From: JAJDYQ01 sp963662865
GTDB lineage: Bacteria; Pseudomonadota; Gammaproteobacteria; JAJDYQ01
DNA: 64,000 bases
Direction: 5' to 3'
NCBI GenBank assembly: GCA_963662865.1
Contig: OY759969.1
Span: 1,922,001 to 1,986,000, forward strand
Below, piece after piece: positions 27,543 to 36,381 of the stretch; the stretch's first letter is position 1, and every line of letters begins with the position of its first letter. The notes below the pieces were generated by a model. It worked only from the letters and a program-made list of their open reading frames with translations. It made no database searches and was not told the origin of the DNA. Both the position numbers and the translations under genes were made by a program.

Positions 27543-28280
27543 ATGGGAGCATTAAAAGGAAAGGTTGCGCTGGTTACCGGCGGTACAGGCGGTATTGGTA
27601 GCGCGATTTGCCAAAAGCTGGCCAGTGAGGGGGCAAAAATTATTACCACCTATCGCAATGAAGAAAAAGCCAGAGCCTGGAAAGAGGCGCAGAACTTCAA
27701 TGTATCGATCTACGCCTGCGATGTCAGCCGCTATGAAGAATGTCAAAAGCTGCATGATGCGATCATGCAGGACTATGACGGCGTCGATATACTGATTAAT
27801 AATGCGGGCATTACACGTGACAGCAGTTTCAGAAAGCAAACTGCGGAAAAGTGGAACGCCGTCATTTCCACCAATCTCGATAGCGTTTTCAATATGTCAC
27901 ACCAGTTTGTCAATGAGATGGCTGAACGGAAATTTGGCCGTGTAGTCAATATCTCATCCATTAACGGTCAGAAAGGCCAGTTTGGTCAGACGAATTACAG
28001 CGCCGCAAAAGCTGGCCTGCATGGCTTTACCATGGCACTGGCCCAGGAAACGGCACGTAAAGGCGTCACGGTGAACACTGTTTCACCCGGCTATATCGCA
28101 ACCGAAATGGTGATGGCTGTCCCTGAAGATGTACGCAACCGGATTATTGCTGATATTCCGGTAGGACGGCTGGGCAGACCTGAAGAAATCGCGGCGCTGG
28201 TTGCCTTTCTTTGTACCGATGATGCCGGCTTTATCACCGGCGCCAATCTGGCCGCCAACGGTGGCCAGCATATGCACTGA
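27543..28280 (+). CDS. phaB: Acetoacetyl-CoA reductase PhaB (first copy)
   Basis: NADPH-dependent short-chain dehydrogenase giving (R)-3-hydroxybutyryl-CoA. 245 residues from the ATG at 27543, preceded by GGAGG. Cofactor loop TGGTGGIGSAIC, catalytic Ser in NISSINGQKGQFGQ and YSAAK as the Tyr-Lys pair; ends GANLAANGGQHMH as typical PhaB. A second copy lies at 28978-29718. Confidence 0.95.
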   Translation: MGALKGKVALVTGGTGGIGSAICQKLASEGAKIITTYRNEEKARAWKEAQNFNVSIYACDVSRYEECQKLHDAIMQDYDGVDILINNAGITRDSSFRKQTAEKWNAVISTNLDSVFNMSHQFVNEMAERKFGRVVNISSINGQKGQFGQTNYSAAKAGLHGFTMALAQETARKGVTVNTVSPGYIATEMVMAVPEDVRNRIIADIPVGRLGRPEEIAALVAFLCTDDAGFITGANLAANGGQHMH

Positions 28281-28494
28281 TTTTTATAGACGGCGGTGAA
28301 ACAGATACCGGGCATTTTCCGCCACCTTTACAACGATATGATCCGTGATTGAGCTCATACCGATATTCGGCACTTCCTGCCGAGCGTTGTGTGGTGCACG
28401 TGCGGATAACGCAACATACCAGCGGTGATGCAAAAGTTGCCGCGCAAAAAATATCCTATATCCTCGACACGTTGCAACATAGCCGGACAGTACC

Positions 28495-28959
28495 ATGACC
28501 GAAGAAAGACTCATCAAGAAATACCCGAATCGTCGTCTATACGATACGACGGAAAGCGCCTACGTCACCCTGGAGCAGGTCCGCCGGATGGTGCTGGATG
28601 AGATTCCGTTCAAGGTCATTGAGCAGAAATCCGGGACCGATATTACGCGCACAGTCCTGATGCAGATTATTATGGAACAGGAATCTGACGGCAGGCCACT
28701 GTTCACCATTGATATATTGAATAACTTTATCCGTAACTACGACACCGATACGCAGCAGCAGTTTACCGATTTTATTGCGCAAAGCACGAGCATGTTTGCC
28801 GAGCAGCAGTCCGTATTCGCCGAACAAATGAACAAGACCTTTAAGGGCACACCAATAGAGGCCTGGGCCGAGCTTGGTAACAGCCAGATGAAGGCCTGGC
28901 AGAAAATTCAGAAATCCATGTTTGGCAATAAAAAGGGGCGCCATAAAAGACGCCCATAG
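28495..28959 (+). CDS. phaR: PHA synthesis repressor PhaR
   Basis: DNA- and PHA-binding repressor that controls the phasin gene and often its own gene. 154 residues. N-terminal DNA-binding domain with the family signature IKKYPNRRLYDTTESAYVTL, followed by the PHB accumulation regulatory domains (GRPLFTIDILNNFIRNYD). The C-terminal tail is basic (KKGRHKRRP). About 210 bases separate it from phaB, so it probably has its own promoter. Confidence 0.95.
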   Translation: MTEERLIKKYPNRRLYDTTESAYVTLEQVRRMVLDEIPFKVIEQKSGTDITRTVLMQIIMEQESDGRPLFTIDILNNFIRNYDTDTQQQFTDFIAQSTSMFAEQQSVFAEQMNKTFKGTPIEAWAELGNSQMKAWQKIQKSMFGNKKGRHKRRP

Positions 28960-28977
28960 GAGGAGAGCATAAGGGGA

Positions 28978-29718
28978 TTATGCCGCCATAAAGAGTCCGC
29001 CATTGATTGGAATATTGGCACCAGTCACATAAGCGCTCTTTTCACTGGCCAGCCAAAGTACGGTATGTGCAATTTCTTCCGGTTCACCCATCCGCCCCAC
29101 CGGTACGCTACCGACAATCGCATCCAGCACCTTTTCAGGCATGGCCTGCGTCATTGGCGTTGAGATATAGCCTGGGGATACTGTATTCACAGTAATGCCC
29201 TTACGTGCGGTTTCCTGCGCCAGTGCCATGGTAAAGCCATGTAAGCCGGCCTTCGCCGCGCTGTAATTTGTTTGCCCGAACTGGCCTTTCTGCCCATTCA
29301 CCGACGCGATATTGATGATACGGCCAAAACCACGTTCCAGCATACCGTTAATAACCTGACGGGTAACATTGTAAACAGAGTCCAGGTTGGTATTGATAAC
29401 CGCATTCCACTGGTCCGGTTCCATCTTTTTGAAAGTGGTATCGCGCGTAATCCCGGCACAATTAACCAGCACATCAATCAGGCCGATTTTGGTAACTGCT
29501 TCTTCAACCATGCTTTTCGCGCTTTCATAATCCGTTACATCGCCGCCGACAATCTCAATATCCACGCCCTGTTCCCGCAAGGCCTGTTGCCATACCTCGG
29601 CCCGCTCTTTTTCGGAGCTATAGTAGGCCGCGACAACCTTATAACCGTTTTGGGCCATATCCATACAGATGGCACTGCCGATGCCACCGTTTCCACCCGT
29701 GACCAAAGCTGCTCTCAT
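28978..29718 (-). CDS. phaB2: Acetoacetyl-CoA reductase PhaB (second copy)
   Basis: Short-chain dehydrogenase of 246 residues, clearly related to the product at 27543 (both contain VNGQKGQFGQTNYSAAKAG-like stretches and PETARKG-type continuation). Cofactor loop TGGNGGIGSAIC, YSAAK catalytic pair, C-terminus GANIPINGGLFMAA. On the minus strand behind the phasin gene and convergent with phaR. Two reductases may differ in cofactor use or expression; the sequence alone does not say. Confidence 0.93.
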   Translation of the reverse strand: MRAALVTGGNGGIGSAICMDMAQNGYKVVAAYYSSEKERAEVWQQALREQGVDIEIVGGDVTDYESAKSMVEEAVTKIGLIDVLVNCAGITRDTTFKKMEPDQWNAVINTNLDSVYNVTRQVINGMLERGFGRIINIASVNGQKGQFGQTNYSAAKAGLHGFTMALAQETARKGITVNTVSPGYISTPMTQAMPEKVLDAIVGSVPVGRMGEPEEIAHTVLWLASEKSAYVTGANIPINGGLFMAA

Positions 29719-29749
29719 ACGACTTTCCTTTTTCAGACTGACTTTACCA

Positions 29750-29767
29750 GCCCCGCTTTCACGGGGC
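29750..29767 (-). other. Hairpin between phasin and phaB2
   Basis: Stem GCCCCG / CGGGGC with a 6-base loop, 14 bases after the phasin stop on the minus strand. No T run follows, so it may act as a partial stop that lets phaB2 be expressed at a lower level than the phasin. Confidence 0.45.
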
Positions 29768-29781
29768 GGCTCAGGTACACC

Positions 29782-30156
29782 TCAGGCGGCTTCTTTTAAC
29801 AGATCGCCAGCCTGCTCCATTTTCTCTGCCAGCTCAGTTGTCGCTTCTTCAGTGATCGCAGACAACTCATCGTGAGTTTCCGTCAACAAGCCGGTATAAT
29901 CACGCAGGTTGGCAACCATCTTCTCGCTGCAATTCTGTGCAAAGGCCAGTTGGGCCGCTACGGCCTGATTGAGATCAGTCTGCTGGGACAGCTTTTCCAT
30001 ATGCCCGGTGGCAGACTCAACACACTGGCTGAACATTTCAGCCTGTTTACCGACCAGTGTTTCACAGGTTTTCAGGTTCAATTCACCCAGACGCTTGACA
30101 GAAGCCGTGACGCTGTCGTTATATGATTTCATGAGATCAAAAATTTGCTTTTGCAT
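29782..30156 (-). CDS. phaP: Phasin family protein
   Basis: Small amphipathic protein that coats PHA granules. 124 residues, helical throughout, with the phasin pattern FDLMKSYNDSVTASVKRLGELNLKTCETLVGKQAEMF and a coiled-coil C-terminus (SAITEEATTELAEKMEQAGDLL). Usually the most abundant granule protein and repressed by PhaR; a putative PhaR site lies 44-64 bases upstream. First gene of a phasin-phaB2 unit. Confidence 0.92.
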   Translation of the reverse strand: MQKQIFDLMKSYNDSVTASVKRLGELNLKTCETLVGKQAEMFSQCVESATGHMEKLSQQTDLNQAVAAQLAFAQNCSEKMVANLRDYTGLLTETHDELSAITEEATTELAEKMEQAGDLLKEAA

Positions 30157-30199
30157 CGAAATTCTCCGGTTAAGTTAAAATATATATTGTGCATTGCAA

Positions 30200-30220
30200 T
30201 ATATTGCGCCGCACAATAAT
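30200..30220. promoter_or_regulatory. Putative PhaR operator upstream of phaP
   Basis: TATATTGC, six bases, CAATAAT: the same outer blocks as at 26230-26251. It lies in an AT-rich stretch next to further TGC/GCA repeats (TGCATTGCAAT at 30190-30200). Confidence 0.5.
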
Positions 30221-30385
30221 GAATTCAAGAATGATTGTCAATTATTTTTTGCAGTGCATCATAATTGACTTATCTAATTGATTTTTATCACTTTTTGATT
30301 TTTTATAACGGTCACTGGCGACTTTATTCAAAAAAAAATTCCGATACTGGTATGCTAGATCCCGCCTTTCCAAGCACATTTCAGA

Positions 30386-31315
30386 ATGATTGAAGTAAAA
30401 AACCTGTTTTTTGAATATCCCGGCAAACTGGCGCTCAAAGATGTCAGCTTCAATATCAAGAAAGGTGAAATCACCGCCCTCGCAGGCCCCAATGGGGCCG
30501 GAAAAACAACGCTGTTACGCAATCTGGCTGCCCTGGATCAGCCGGTATCCGGCAGCATCCGGATTGCAGAGGTCGATGTCATCACCAAACCACGTCTATG
30601 CCATGAAAAGGTTGGCTATCTGGCAGACTCCTTCGGCCTCTACGAGGACCTCACCGTAAGGCAGTGCCTGCTGTACATGGCACGGTCCCATGGTATTGCC
30701 GAAGATGCCGAGTCGGATGCTGTTGACCTAGCAGCCGCGAGATTACATATTGAGGATCGACTTGAACAGAAAGCCAGCACCTTATCACGTGGTTTAAGTC
30801 AGCGGCTTGCCATTGCCCAGGCTATTATTCACGAACCCGTAGTGTTGATGTTGGACGAACCGGCATCCGGCCTCGACCCGGAAGCACGCAGCCAGCTCTC
30901 AGGCCTGTTTCGTGAGCTCAGCGCCCAGGGCATCACGCTGATTGTTTCATCCCATATCCTGGCGGAACTTGAGGAATACTGCACCAGCATGCTGATCGTG
31001 GATAATGGAGAAATCCGGGAACATCGTCACGTCAATAACACACCCTCCGGGCAGTGTGTTATTGAAATCAGCCTTAGCCATGACAATGATGCGCTCATCG
31101 CGTTTCTTGAAGCCCATCCCGACGTGTCCTCCCTCAAGACTGAAGGGAAAAATCTCAGCCTTGCATTCCCATCAGAAAAGGCGCAGCAAACCGAACTGCT
31201 TCAGGCAATCGTATCCCGCCGGTTTCCGATCTGCCACTTTGCCGAACGCAAGGCAAGCCTGCAGGACGCCTATCTGGCCAGAGTCAAAACACAGGAATCA
31301 ACGACATGCGATTGA
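30386..31315 (+). CDS. ABC transporter ATP-binding protein
   Basis: ATPase of an export-type ABC system, cytosolic face of the membrane. 309 residues. Walker A GPNGAGKTT (about residue 36), signature LSRGLSQRLAI, Walker B VLMLDEPASGLDP and a switch His (VSSHILAELEEY). The C-terminal 90 residues form an extra domain as in CcmA/NatA-like ATPases. Its stop overlaps the permease start by ten bases, so the two are co-translated. Substrate unknown. Confidence 0.92.
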   Translation: MIEVKNLFFEYPGKLALKDVSFNIKKGEITALAGPNGAGKTTLLRNLAALDQPVSGSIRIAEVDVITKPRLCHEKVGYLADSFGLYEDLTVRQCLLYMARSHGIAEDAESDAVDLAAARLHIEDRLEQKASTLSRGLSQRLAIAQAIIHEPVVLMLDEPASGLDPEARSQLSGLFRELSAQGITLIVSSHILAELEEYCTSMLIVDNGEIREHRHVNNTPSGQCVIEISLSHDNDALIAFLEAHPDVSSLKTEGKNLSLAFPSEKAQQTELLQAIVSRRFPICHFAERKASLQDAYLARVKTQESTTCD

Positions 31316-32646
31316 ATCCGGAATTTCAGCGTAATATCTGGCTGGAACTGACATCTCACCGCCTGCTCAGCATGCCCATCGTGCTGGGCATTATTTTTCT
31401 GATGATCTATCTGGTGAGGGACAGTTTCTTTAGCAAAGAGATGGCGGCTACCGCGACTTTTTTATTTTTTATCCTGGTTGTGATGTGGGGGAGCAAGCTG
31501 TCATCCGAGGCAATAACATCGGAAATCAGGGATAAAACCTGGGACAGCCAGCGCATGACGACCACTAACCCATGGTCAATGAGCTTGGCCAAGCTGTTCG
31601 GAAGCACGATATTCACATGGTATGGCGGCTTGTTATGTATCGCCGTACTGACTATCAGTTCTTCTCACACCTTATCCACCGCAGATAACCTTCAACGTGC
31701 GTACATCCTGGTATTGATCGGACTGCTCGCCCAATCAATATCGCTGGACGTCGCCATGGTCCGAATCAACAGTCGTCGACAAAACAAGAAGTACAGCGCA
31801 ACGTTCGGTATGTTACTGGGCATGTCGCTGGGCTTTATCCTGATAATCCCCTTTATTCAGAACAACCCTCAACACTGGGGTGCTGTCAATACCACCAAAT
31901 GGTTTGATCGAGATTATAACCAGCTCAACTTTGTTGCCTGTACACTGGCTTTCTTCTCTTTCTGGAGCGTCATTGGCATCTATCGCCTGATGAGGAAAGA
32001 GTTACAGGTAGCGAATACGCCGCTCGCATGGCTGCTGTTTTTAATCATCCTGCCCGGCTACATCGCCGGCTTCGCTGAAGACAGTTCACAAAATGCGGGG
32101 CGACTGAATCTCTACCTGTTAATTCTTTATTTCACCACCGGTCTGATGATCTATTTCGCCATTCTTTCAGAATCAAAAGACCCGGTAACATTTCGCCGTC
32201 TGTCTTTTCAGATACATCATGGTGGCGGAGAAAAAATACTGCACCATATCCCCGGCTGGCTGAGCGGCCTGCTTTTGCTGGGGCTGGTAACTATCACAAT
32301 CCATATCCGCGATATCCCGACCGCGAATCTGCATGGGCCGTTTGTTTATCTCAATTTTTTTGCCGGCTTCCTTTTCATAATCAGAGACATTTGTATCTTT
32401 CTATTTTTCAGCTTCTCCCCCGAACCCAAAAGAGCCAATACTGTCTCGATTGTTTACCTGTTTTTGCTCTATACGGTTATTCCAATTATTTTCAATTCAC
32501 TTGATCTGAGATCGATTAGTGCGGCATTTAACCCCTGGAGCATCTGGGGCTTTGGAAAAATTACAATTATTTCCGGCCTTATACAATCCGGCATCATGCT
32601 CTACCTTGTTGAACGCCGCTGGAGTGCGTTATCCGGCCGGACGTAA
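31306..32646 (+). CDS. ABC transporter permease, ABC-2 type
   Basis: 446 residues with about 12 hydrophobic segments, for example LLSMPIVLGIIFLMIYLV and MLLGMSLGFILIIPFI, and no signal peptide or ATP-binding motif. Start overlaps the ATPase gene. An ABC-2-like permease of unknown substrate; the 12-segment layout suggests that a single chain carries what is often split between two permeases. Confidence 0.85.
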   Translation: MRLNPEFQRNIWLELTSHRLLSMPIVLGIIFLMIYLVRDSFFSKEMAATATFLFFILVVMWGSKLSSEAITSEIRDKTWDSQRMTTTNPWSMSLAKLFGSTIFTWYGGLLCIAVLTISSSHTLSTADNLQRAYILVLIGLLAQSISLDVAMVRINSRRQNKKYSATFGMLLGMSLGFILIIPFIQNNPQHWGAVNTTKWFDRDYNQLNFVACTLAFFSFWSVIGIYRLMRKELQVANTPLAWLLFLIILPGYIAGFAEDSSQNAGRLNLYLLILYFTTGLMIYFAILSESKDPVTFRRLSFQIHHGGGEKILHHIPGWLSGLLLLGLVTITIHIRDIPTANLHGPFVYLNFFAGFLFIIRDICIFLFFSFSPEPKRANTVSIVYLFLLYTVIPIIFNSLDLRSISAAFNPWSIWGFGKITIISGLIQSGIMLYLVERRWSALSGRT

Positions 32647-32694
32647 AACCCCATCTGGCACGGGTCTTTTTGCGATTAATGTATTTATAAGCCT

Positions 32695-33423
32695 ATGAAC
32701 GATTCAACATCAAGCAAACCCCGGCGTGGCGGTTTTCTATCCAGCCTCGCCTTTAACATTATTATTCCGGTCATTATCCTGAGCAAATTCAGTGGTACCG
32801 AGGATCTCGGGCCTGCCTGGAGTATCGTCGTTGCCCTGTCATTTCCAATCAGCTACGGCCTGTGGGATCTTAAGCAGTCCGGCAAGGTCAACGCCTTTTC
32901 CATTCTGGGGATCGTCAGCGTATTTTTAACAGGTGGCATGAGCCTGCTGCAACTCGACCCTGAATACATTGCAATCAAGGAAGCCGCCGTACCGGCCATT
33001 ATCGGCATAGCGGTGCTGATCACGCAAAAAACCAAATATCCGATAGTGAAAGTGCTGATTCTGAATGATCAGATCATCCGGATAGAAAAACTTCAGTCCA
33101 GTCTGGAAACCCATCGGGCGACAGCAACATTCGAAAAAATACTGGCACGTTCTTCCTACATCGTTGCAGGCTCTTTCGCCCTGTCATCGGTCCTTAATTA
33201 CGTATTAGCCAGGATTATCCTGGTCAGCCCGCCGGGAACAACGGCATTCAGTGAAGAGCTTGGAAAAATGACCGCACTAAGTTATCCCGTTATTGCCCTG
33301 CCCAGCATGATCGTCATGCTGGCGGCTGTCTGGTACCTGTTCAGCCAGATTGGCAAGCTCACAGGCGAGAGTATTGAGAACTTTATTGTCGGTGCCACAG
33401 AAGAAGAAACCAATCAAGCGTAG
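32695..33423 (+). CDS. VC0807-type integral membrane protein
   Basis: 242 residues with about six membrane segments (SSLAFNIIIPVIILS, IVVALSFPISYGLWDL, FSILGIVSVFLTGGMSLLQL). The pattern YGLWDLKQSGKVN and the later AEYxxA-like middle resemble the uncharacterised VC0807 family related to septation protein A. Role unknown. It starts 48 bases after the ABC permease and may be co-transcribed. Confidence 0.7.
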   Translation: MNDSTSSKPRRGGFLSSLAFNIIIPVIILSKFSGTEDLGPAWSIVVALSFPISYGLWDLKQSGKVNAFSILGIVSVFLTGGMSLLQLDPEYIAIKEAAVPAIIGIAVLITQKTKYPIVKVLILNDQIIRIEKLQSSLETHRATATFEKILARSSYIVAGSFALSSVLNYVLARIILVSPPGTTAFSEELGKMTALSYPVIALPSMIVMLAAVWYLFSQIGKLTGESIENFIVGATEEETNQA

Positions 33424-33436
33424 TATAAACTGAAAC

Positions 33437-33470
33437 TTAAGGAAACTCTGACTTAATCAAACTTCCTTAA
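33437..33470. repeat. Short palindromic member of the TTAA repeat family
   Basis: TTAAGGAAACTCTGA on the left and the inverse of TTAAGGAAGTTTGA on the right with 5 bases between, in the gap between two convergent genes. It looks like the two ends of the 131-bp element without the middle. Confidence 0.65.
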
Positions 33471-33476
33471 TGGTAA

Positions 33477-33494
33477 AAGGGCTTGTCAGCCCTT
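33477..33494 (-). terminator. Terminator of the DUF924 gene
   Basis: Perfect 7-bp stem AAGGGCT / AGCCCTT with a 4-base loop, followed by TTT on the minus strand and overlapping the DUF924 stop codon. It ends the arsC-like/DUF924 unit. Confidence 0.7.
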
Positions 33495-34046
33495 AAATGC
33501 CTTATCACCTGCCAGCCACCGCAACTCATCTTCGGTACTATCGCGCCCAAGTATTTCATTACGATGAGGGAAGCGGCCAAATTGTTCCACAATTTCACGG
33601 TGATGACGTGCAAACCGCGCATTATCCTGCAAACCAGCCACTTCAAACCTGACGACGGATAAATTCTGATCATCCATGTTTTCACTGTGCATCAATGGCA
33701 TATATAAAAATGCGATCTGGTCTCTGGGTAACTGAAGGTCGTACCCCTGAGATATGGCCCAATGGCTTATTTCAATCGCCTGCGATTCGGTTGCAAAACT
33801 TGCCGGATTGCCGCGAAACATGTTCAGCGGAAACTGATCCAGAATAATGGCCAGTGCCAGACAACCTTCAGCCGTTTGCCGCCATGTATCCAATTCACCA
33901 CGGCGCGCCTGATTCCAGACCGATTCGTACTCATTCAGAATACGTTCATCAAGCACCGGAGTCGAATTAAACCATTGCGCCCTGATATCACCGGCATACC
34001 AGAAATCCAGTATATCCTTCGGCATAATGTCCTTATTACCGCTCAT
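33486..34046 (-). CDS. DUF924 family protein
   Basis: 186 residues of the DUF924 family (TPR-like helical fold): ILDFWYAGDIRAQWFNS, then LALIILDQFPLNMFRG and YMPLMHSENMDDQ, ending FPHRNEILGRDSTEDE, all family hallmarks. Biochemical role not known. It starts at the base where the ArsC-like gene ends. Confidence 0.88.
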   Translation of the reverse strand: MSGNKDIMPKDILDFWYAGDIRAQWFNSTPVLDERILNEYESVWNQARRGELDTWRQTAEGCLALAIILDQFPLNMFRGNPASFATESQAIEISHWAISQGYDLQLPRDQIAFLYMPLMHSENMDDQNLSVVRFEVAGLQDNARFARHHREIVEQFGRFPHRNEILGRDSTEDELRWLAGDKAFKG

Positions 34047-34399
34047 CAGAGTATCTGTAGCACATCCTCCGGCGGCCTGCCCAGCACCGCCCTGTTGCCG
34101 TTAATCACTATGGGGCGCTCAATAAGTCCGGGGTTCTCAACCATAATTCTGATCCACTCACCATCGGGTCGCTCATCCTTTTCTGACAAGCCAAGCTCCT
34201 TAAACAAGGCCTCTCCGCTACGGATCAACTCAAGCGGCTTCTTACCCAACATGCCAAGAATATCCGCTAACCACTTTTCAGATGGTGGTTCATTGAGATA
34301 CTCCACTACGGTGTAATCCAGCCCTTTTTCGTCCAGAATGGCCTTGGTCCGGCGACTCTTGGAACAGCGAGGGTTATGATAAATCGTAATATCAGACAT
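34046..34399 (-). CDS. ArsC-family glutaredoxin-dependent reductase (YfgD-like)
   Basis: 117 residues with the ArsC thioredoxin fold: catalytic Cys in YHNPRCSKSR, and Arg in ERPIVING and GRPPEDV. Proteins of this length are annotated as arsenate reductase (ArsC) or its paralogue YfgD. No arsenic genes (arsR, arsB) are near, so arsenate reduction is only a possibility. Adjacent to DUF924, an often seen pairing of uncertain meaning. Confidence 0.85.
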   Translation of the reverse strand: MSDITIYHNPRCSKSRRTKAILDEKGLDYTVVEYLNEPPSEKWLADILGMLGKKPLELIRSGEALFKELGLSEKDERPDGEWIRIMVENPGLIERPIVINGNRAVLGRPPEDVLQIL

Positions 34400-34522
34400 A
34401 TATTCCCCTGAAGTCTGTCGGCACAGATATGACTCTGTGCCCAGATAGAAAGTAACCGGTCACTTTTTTCCGGTACCACTACGGTGAACCGTATCGGGCC
34501 TTCATATCATGATGTACGCCGC

Positions 34523-36115
34523 CTAGCCTGCCACACCATGCTCTCTGGTCGAGAAAAATCGAACCTCCGGCCAACGCTCCATAGTAAGATCCAGATTTAC
34601 CCGGCTGGATGCAATATAAACCAGATTACCACCGTGATCATAGGCCAGATTATCCGCCAGCTTTCTTTTAAATTCCTCAAACCGCTTCTCATCATCTGAT
34701 GAAATCCAGCGTGCCGTCTGTACCGGTACGGCCTCAAACAGGCAATCAACCTTGTACTCGGCTTTCAGGCGTTCCTGTACCACATCGAACTGTAGTACAC
34801 CGACTGCACCGAGTATCAGGTCATTGCGCCTGACAGGCTTCAGTAGTTGCGTTGCGCCCTCTTCACACAACTGTTCCAACCCTCTGATCAGAGCCTTCAT
34901 TTTCAAAGGATCTTTTAGTTGAGCGCGCCGAAAGAGTTCAGGCGCAAAATTCGGAACACCGGTAAAACGAAATTTTTCGCCCTCGGTAAAAGTATCACCG
35001 ATATTGATAGTTCCATGGTTATGCAGGCCTATAATATCTCCCGCATAGGCCTCTTCAATATGTTCACGACCCGCAGAGAAAAAGGTCAGCGCATCGGTAA
35101 TTTTCATATCCTTGCCAGTTCGTACATGGTGCATCTTCATGCCCTTCCGGTAGCTGCCGGAACAGATGCGCATAAAGGCGATTCTATCCCGATGCTGCGG
35201 ATCCATATTGGCTTGTATCTTGAAGACAAAGCCCGTCAGCTTCGCCTCATCCGGCTTGATCTCACGCTCATCACTGATCTGAAAATGTGGTTGAGGCGCA
35301 TATTGCACAAAGTCATCAAGTAACGGGCGAATACCAAAACCGTTCAGTGCCGTACCGAAGAACACGGGCGTCAGCCTGGCCCGCAGATAAAGTTCCCGGT
35401 CAAATTTATGACTGGCACCCTTGAGCAGTTCTACTTCATCACGCAACTCCCGAGCCTTGAGGCCGAGCAGCTCATCAAGACCGGGATTATCCAGCCCTTG
35501 AATGACAACATCTCCTTTCACATGACCACGCTCACCGGGCTGGTAGAGATAGACCACATCTTCATAAAGATGGTAAATCCCCTTCAGTTCCCTGCCCATC
35601 CCCACTGGCCAGGTAATTGGCGCACAGGCGATCTTCAAAACCTCCTCGACTTCATCCATCAGGTCAATCGGGGCTCGCCCCTCTCTATCGAGCTTGTTTA
35701 CAAAGGTATAAACGGGGGTATCACGCAGACGGCAAACCTGCATAAGCTTAACCGTCCGTTCTTCCACTCCTTTGGCGACATCAATAACCATCAGTGCCGA
35801 ATCGACGGCTGTTAACGTCCGATAGGTATCTTCCGAAAAATCTTCATGGCCCGGAGTATCAAGCAGGTTCACTATCGCACCGCTGTAGGGGAACTGCATC
35901 ACCGACGACGTCACCGAAATTCCCCGCTGCTTTTCCATTTCCATCCAGTCCGATATCGCGTGATGTGCCGCCTTACGCGCTTTTACCGTACCGGCCAGCT
36001 GAATCGCCCCGCCGTACAACAGAAACTGCTCAGTTAAAGTGGTTTTACCGGCATCCGGGTGAGAAATAATCGCAAATGTGCGGCGTTTGGCAATCTGGTC
36101 GCGTAAATCCGGCAT
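34523..36115 (-). CDS. prfC: Peptide chain release factor 3
   Basis: Translational GTPase that recycles RF1/RF2 from the ribosome. 530 residues, usual length. G1 SHPDAGKTTLTEQ, G3 DTPGHEDF and G4 NKLDREGR are present, then EF-Tu-like domain 2 and the RF3-specific C-terminal domain (GVLQFDVVQERLKAEY). Single gene, convergent gap to nothing on its downstream side; cytosolic. Confidence 0.97.
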   Translation of the reverse strand: MPDLRDQIAKRRTFAIISHPDAGKTTLTEQFLLYGGAIQLAGTVKARKAAHHAISDWMEMEKQRGISVTSSVMQFPYSGAIVNLLDTPGHEDFSEDTYRTLTAVDSALMVIDVAKGVEERTVKLMQVCRLRDTPVYTFVNKLDREGRAPIDLMDEVEEVLKIACAPITWPVGMGRELKGIYHLYEDVVYLYQPGERGHVKGDVVIQGLDNPGLDELLGLKARELRDEVELLKGASHKFDRELYLRARLTPVFFGTALNGFGIRPLLDDFVQYAPQPHFQISDEREIKPDEAKLTGFVFKIQANMDPQHRDRIAFMRICSGSYRKGMKMHHVRTGKDMKITDALTFFSAGREHIEEAYAGDIIGLHNHGTINIGDTFTEGEKFRFTGVPNFAPELFRRAQLKDPLKMKALIRGLEQLCEEGATQLLKPVRRNDLILGAVGVLQFDVVQERLKAEYKVDCLFEAVPVQTARWISSDDEKRFEEFKRKLADNLAYDHGGNLVYIASSRVNLDLTMERWPEVRFFSTREHGVAG

Positions 36116-36343
36116 AGTAAGGCGTAATCAGGCAGGGCGCACATTGTAATGCAGTTCAAGAACCACCCCAAGCCGGGGGCCAGATTCAATACCTAATGAG
36201 ACAAAATCAAGCGACCAGCATGAGTTACCGATAGAGGTTATCGCCGTCACTGTGCCCGCTTTTGATTGACCGCCTTAACCATCAGTGAACCCCGGTAGAA
36301 CGGATAAAACCGGTAGCGGCTTGGCATTGCAGCAATAATCGGT

Positions 36344-36370
36344 GCCGCCGGCAATAATACCCCCGGCGGC
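36344..36370 (-). terminator. Possible terminator of the giant autotransporter gene
   Basis: Stem GCCGCCGG / CCGGCGGC with an 11-base loop, 12 bases after the stop codon. The T run expected after it is missing (ACCGATTATT follows), so it is weak as an intrinsic terminator. The rest of the 36116-36381 gap shows nothing recognisable. Confidence 0.4.
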
Positions 36371-36381
36371 CATGCCAATCG

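Noticed and set aside
28284..28494. Gene between phaB and phaR
   Set aside because: Short minus-strand frames only, with no family resemblance; more likely the phaR promoter region.
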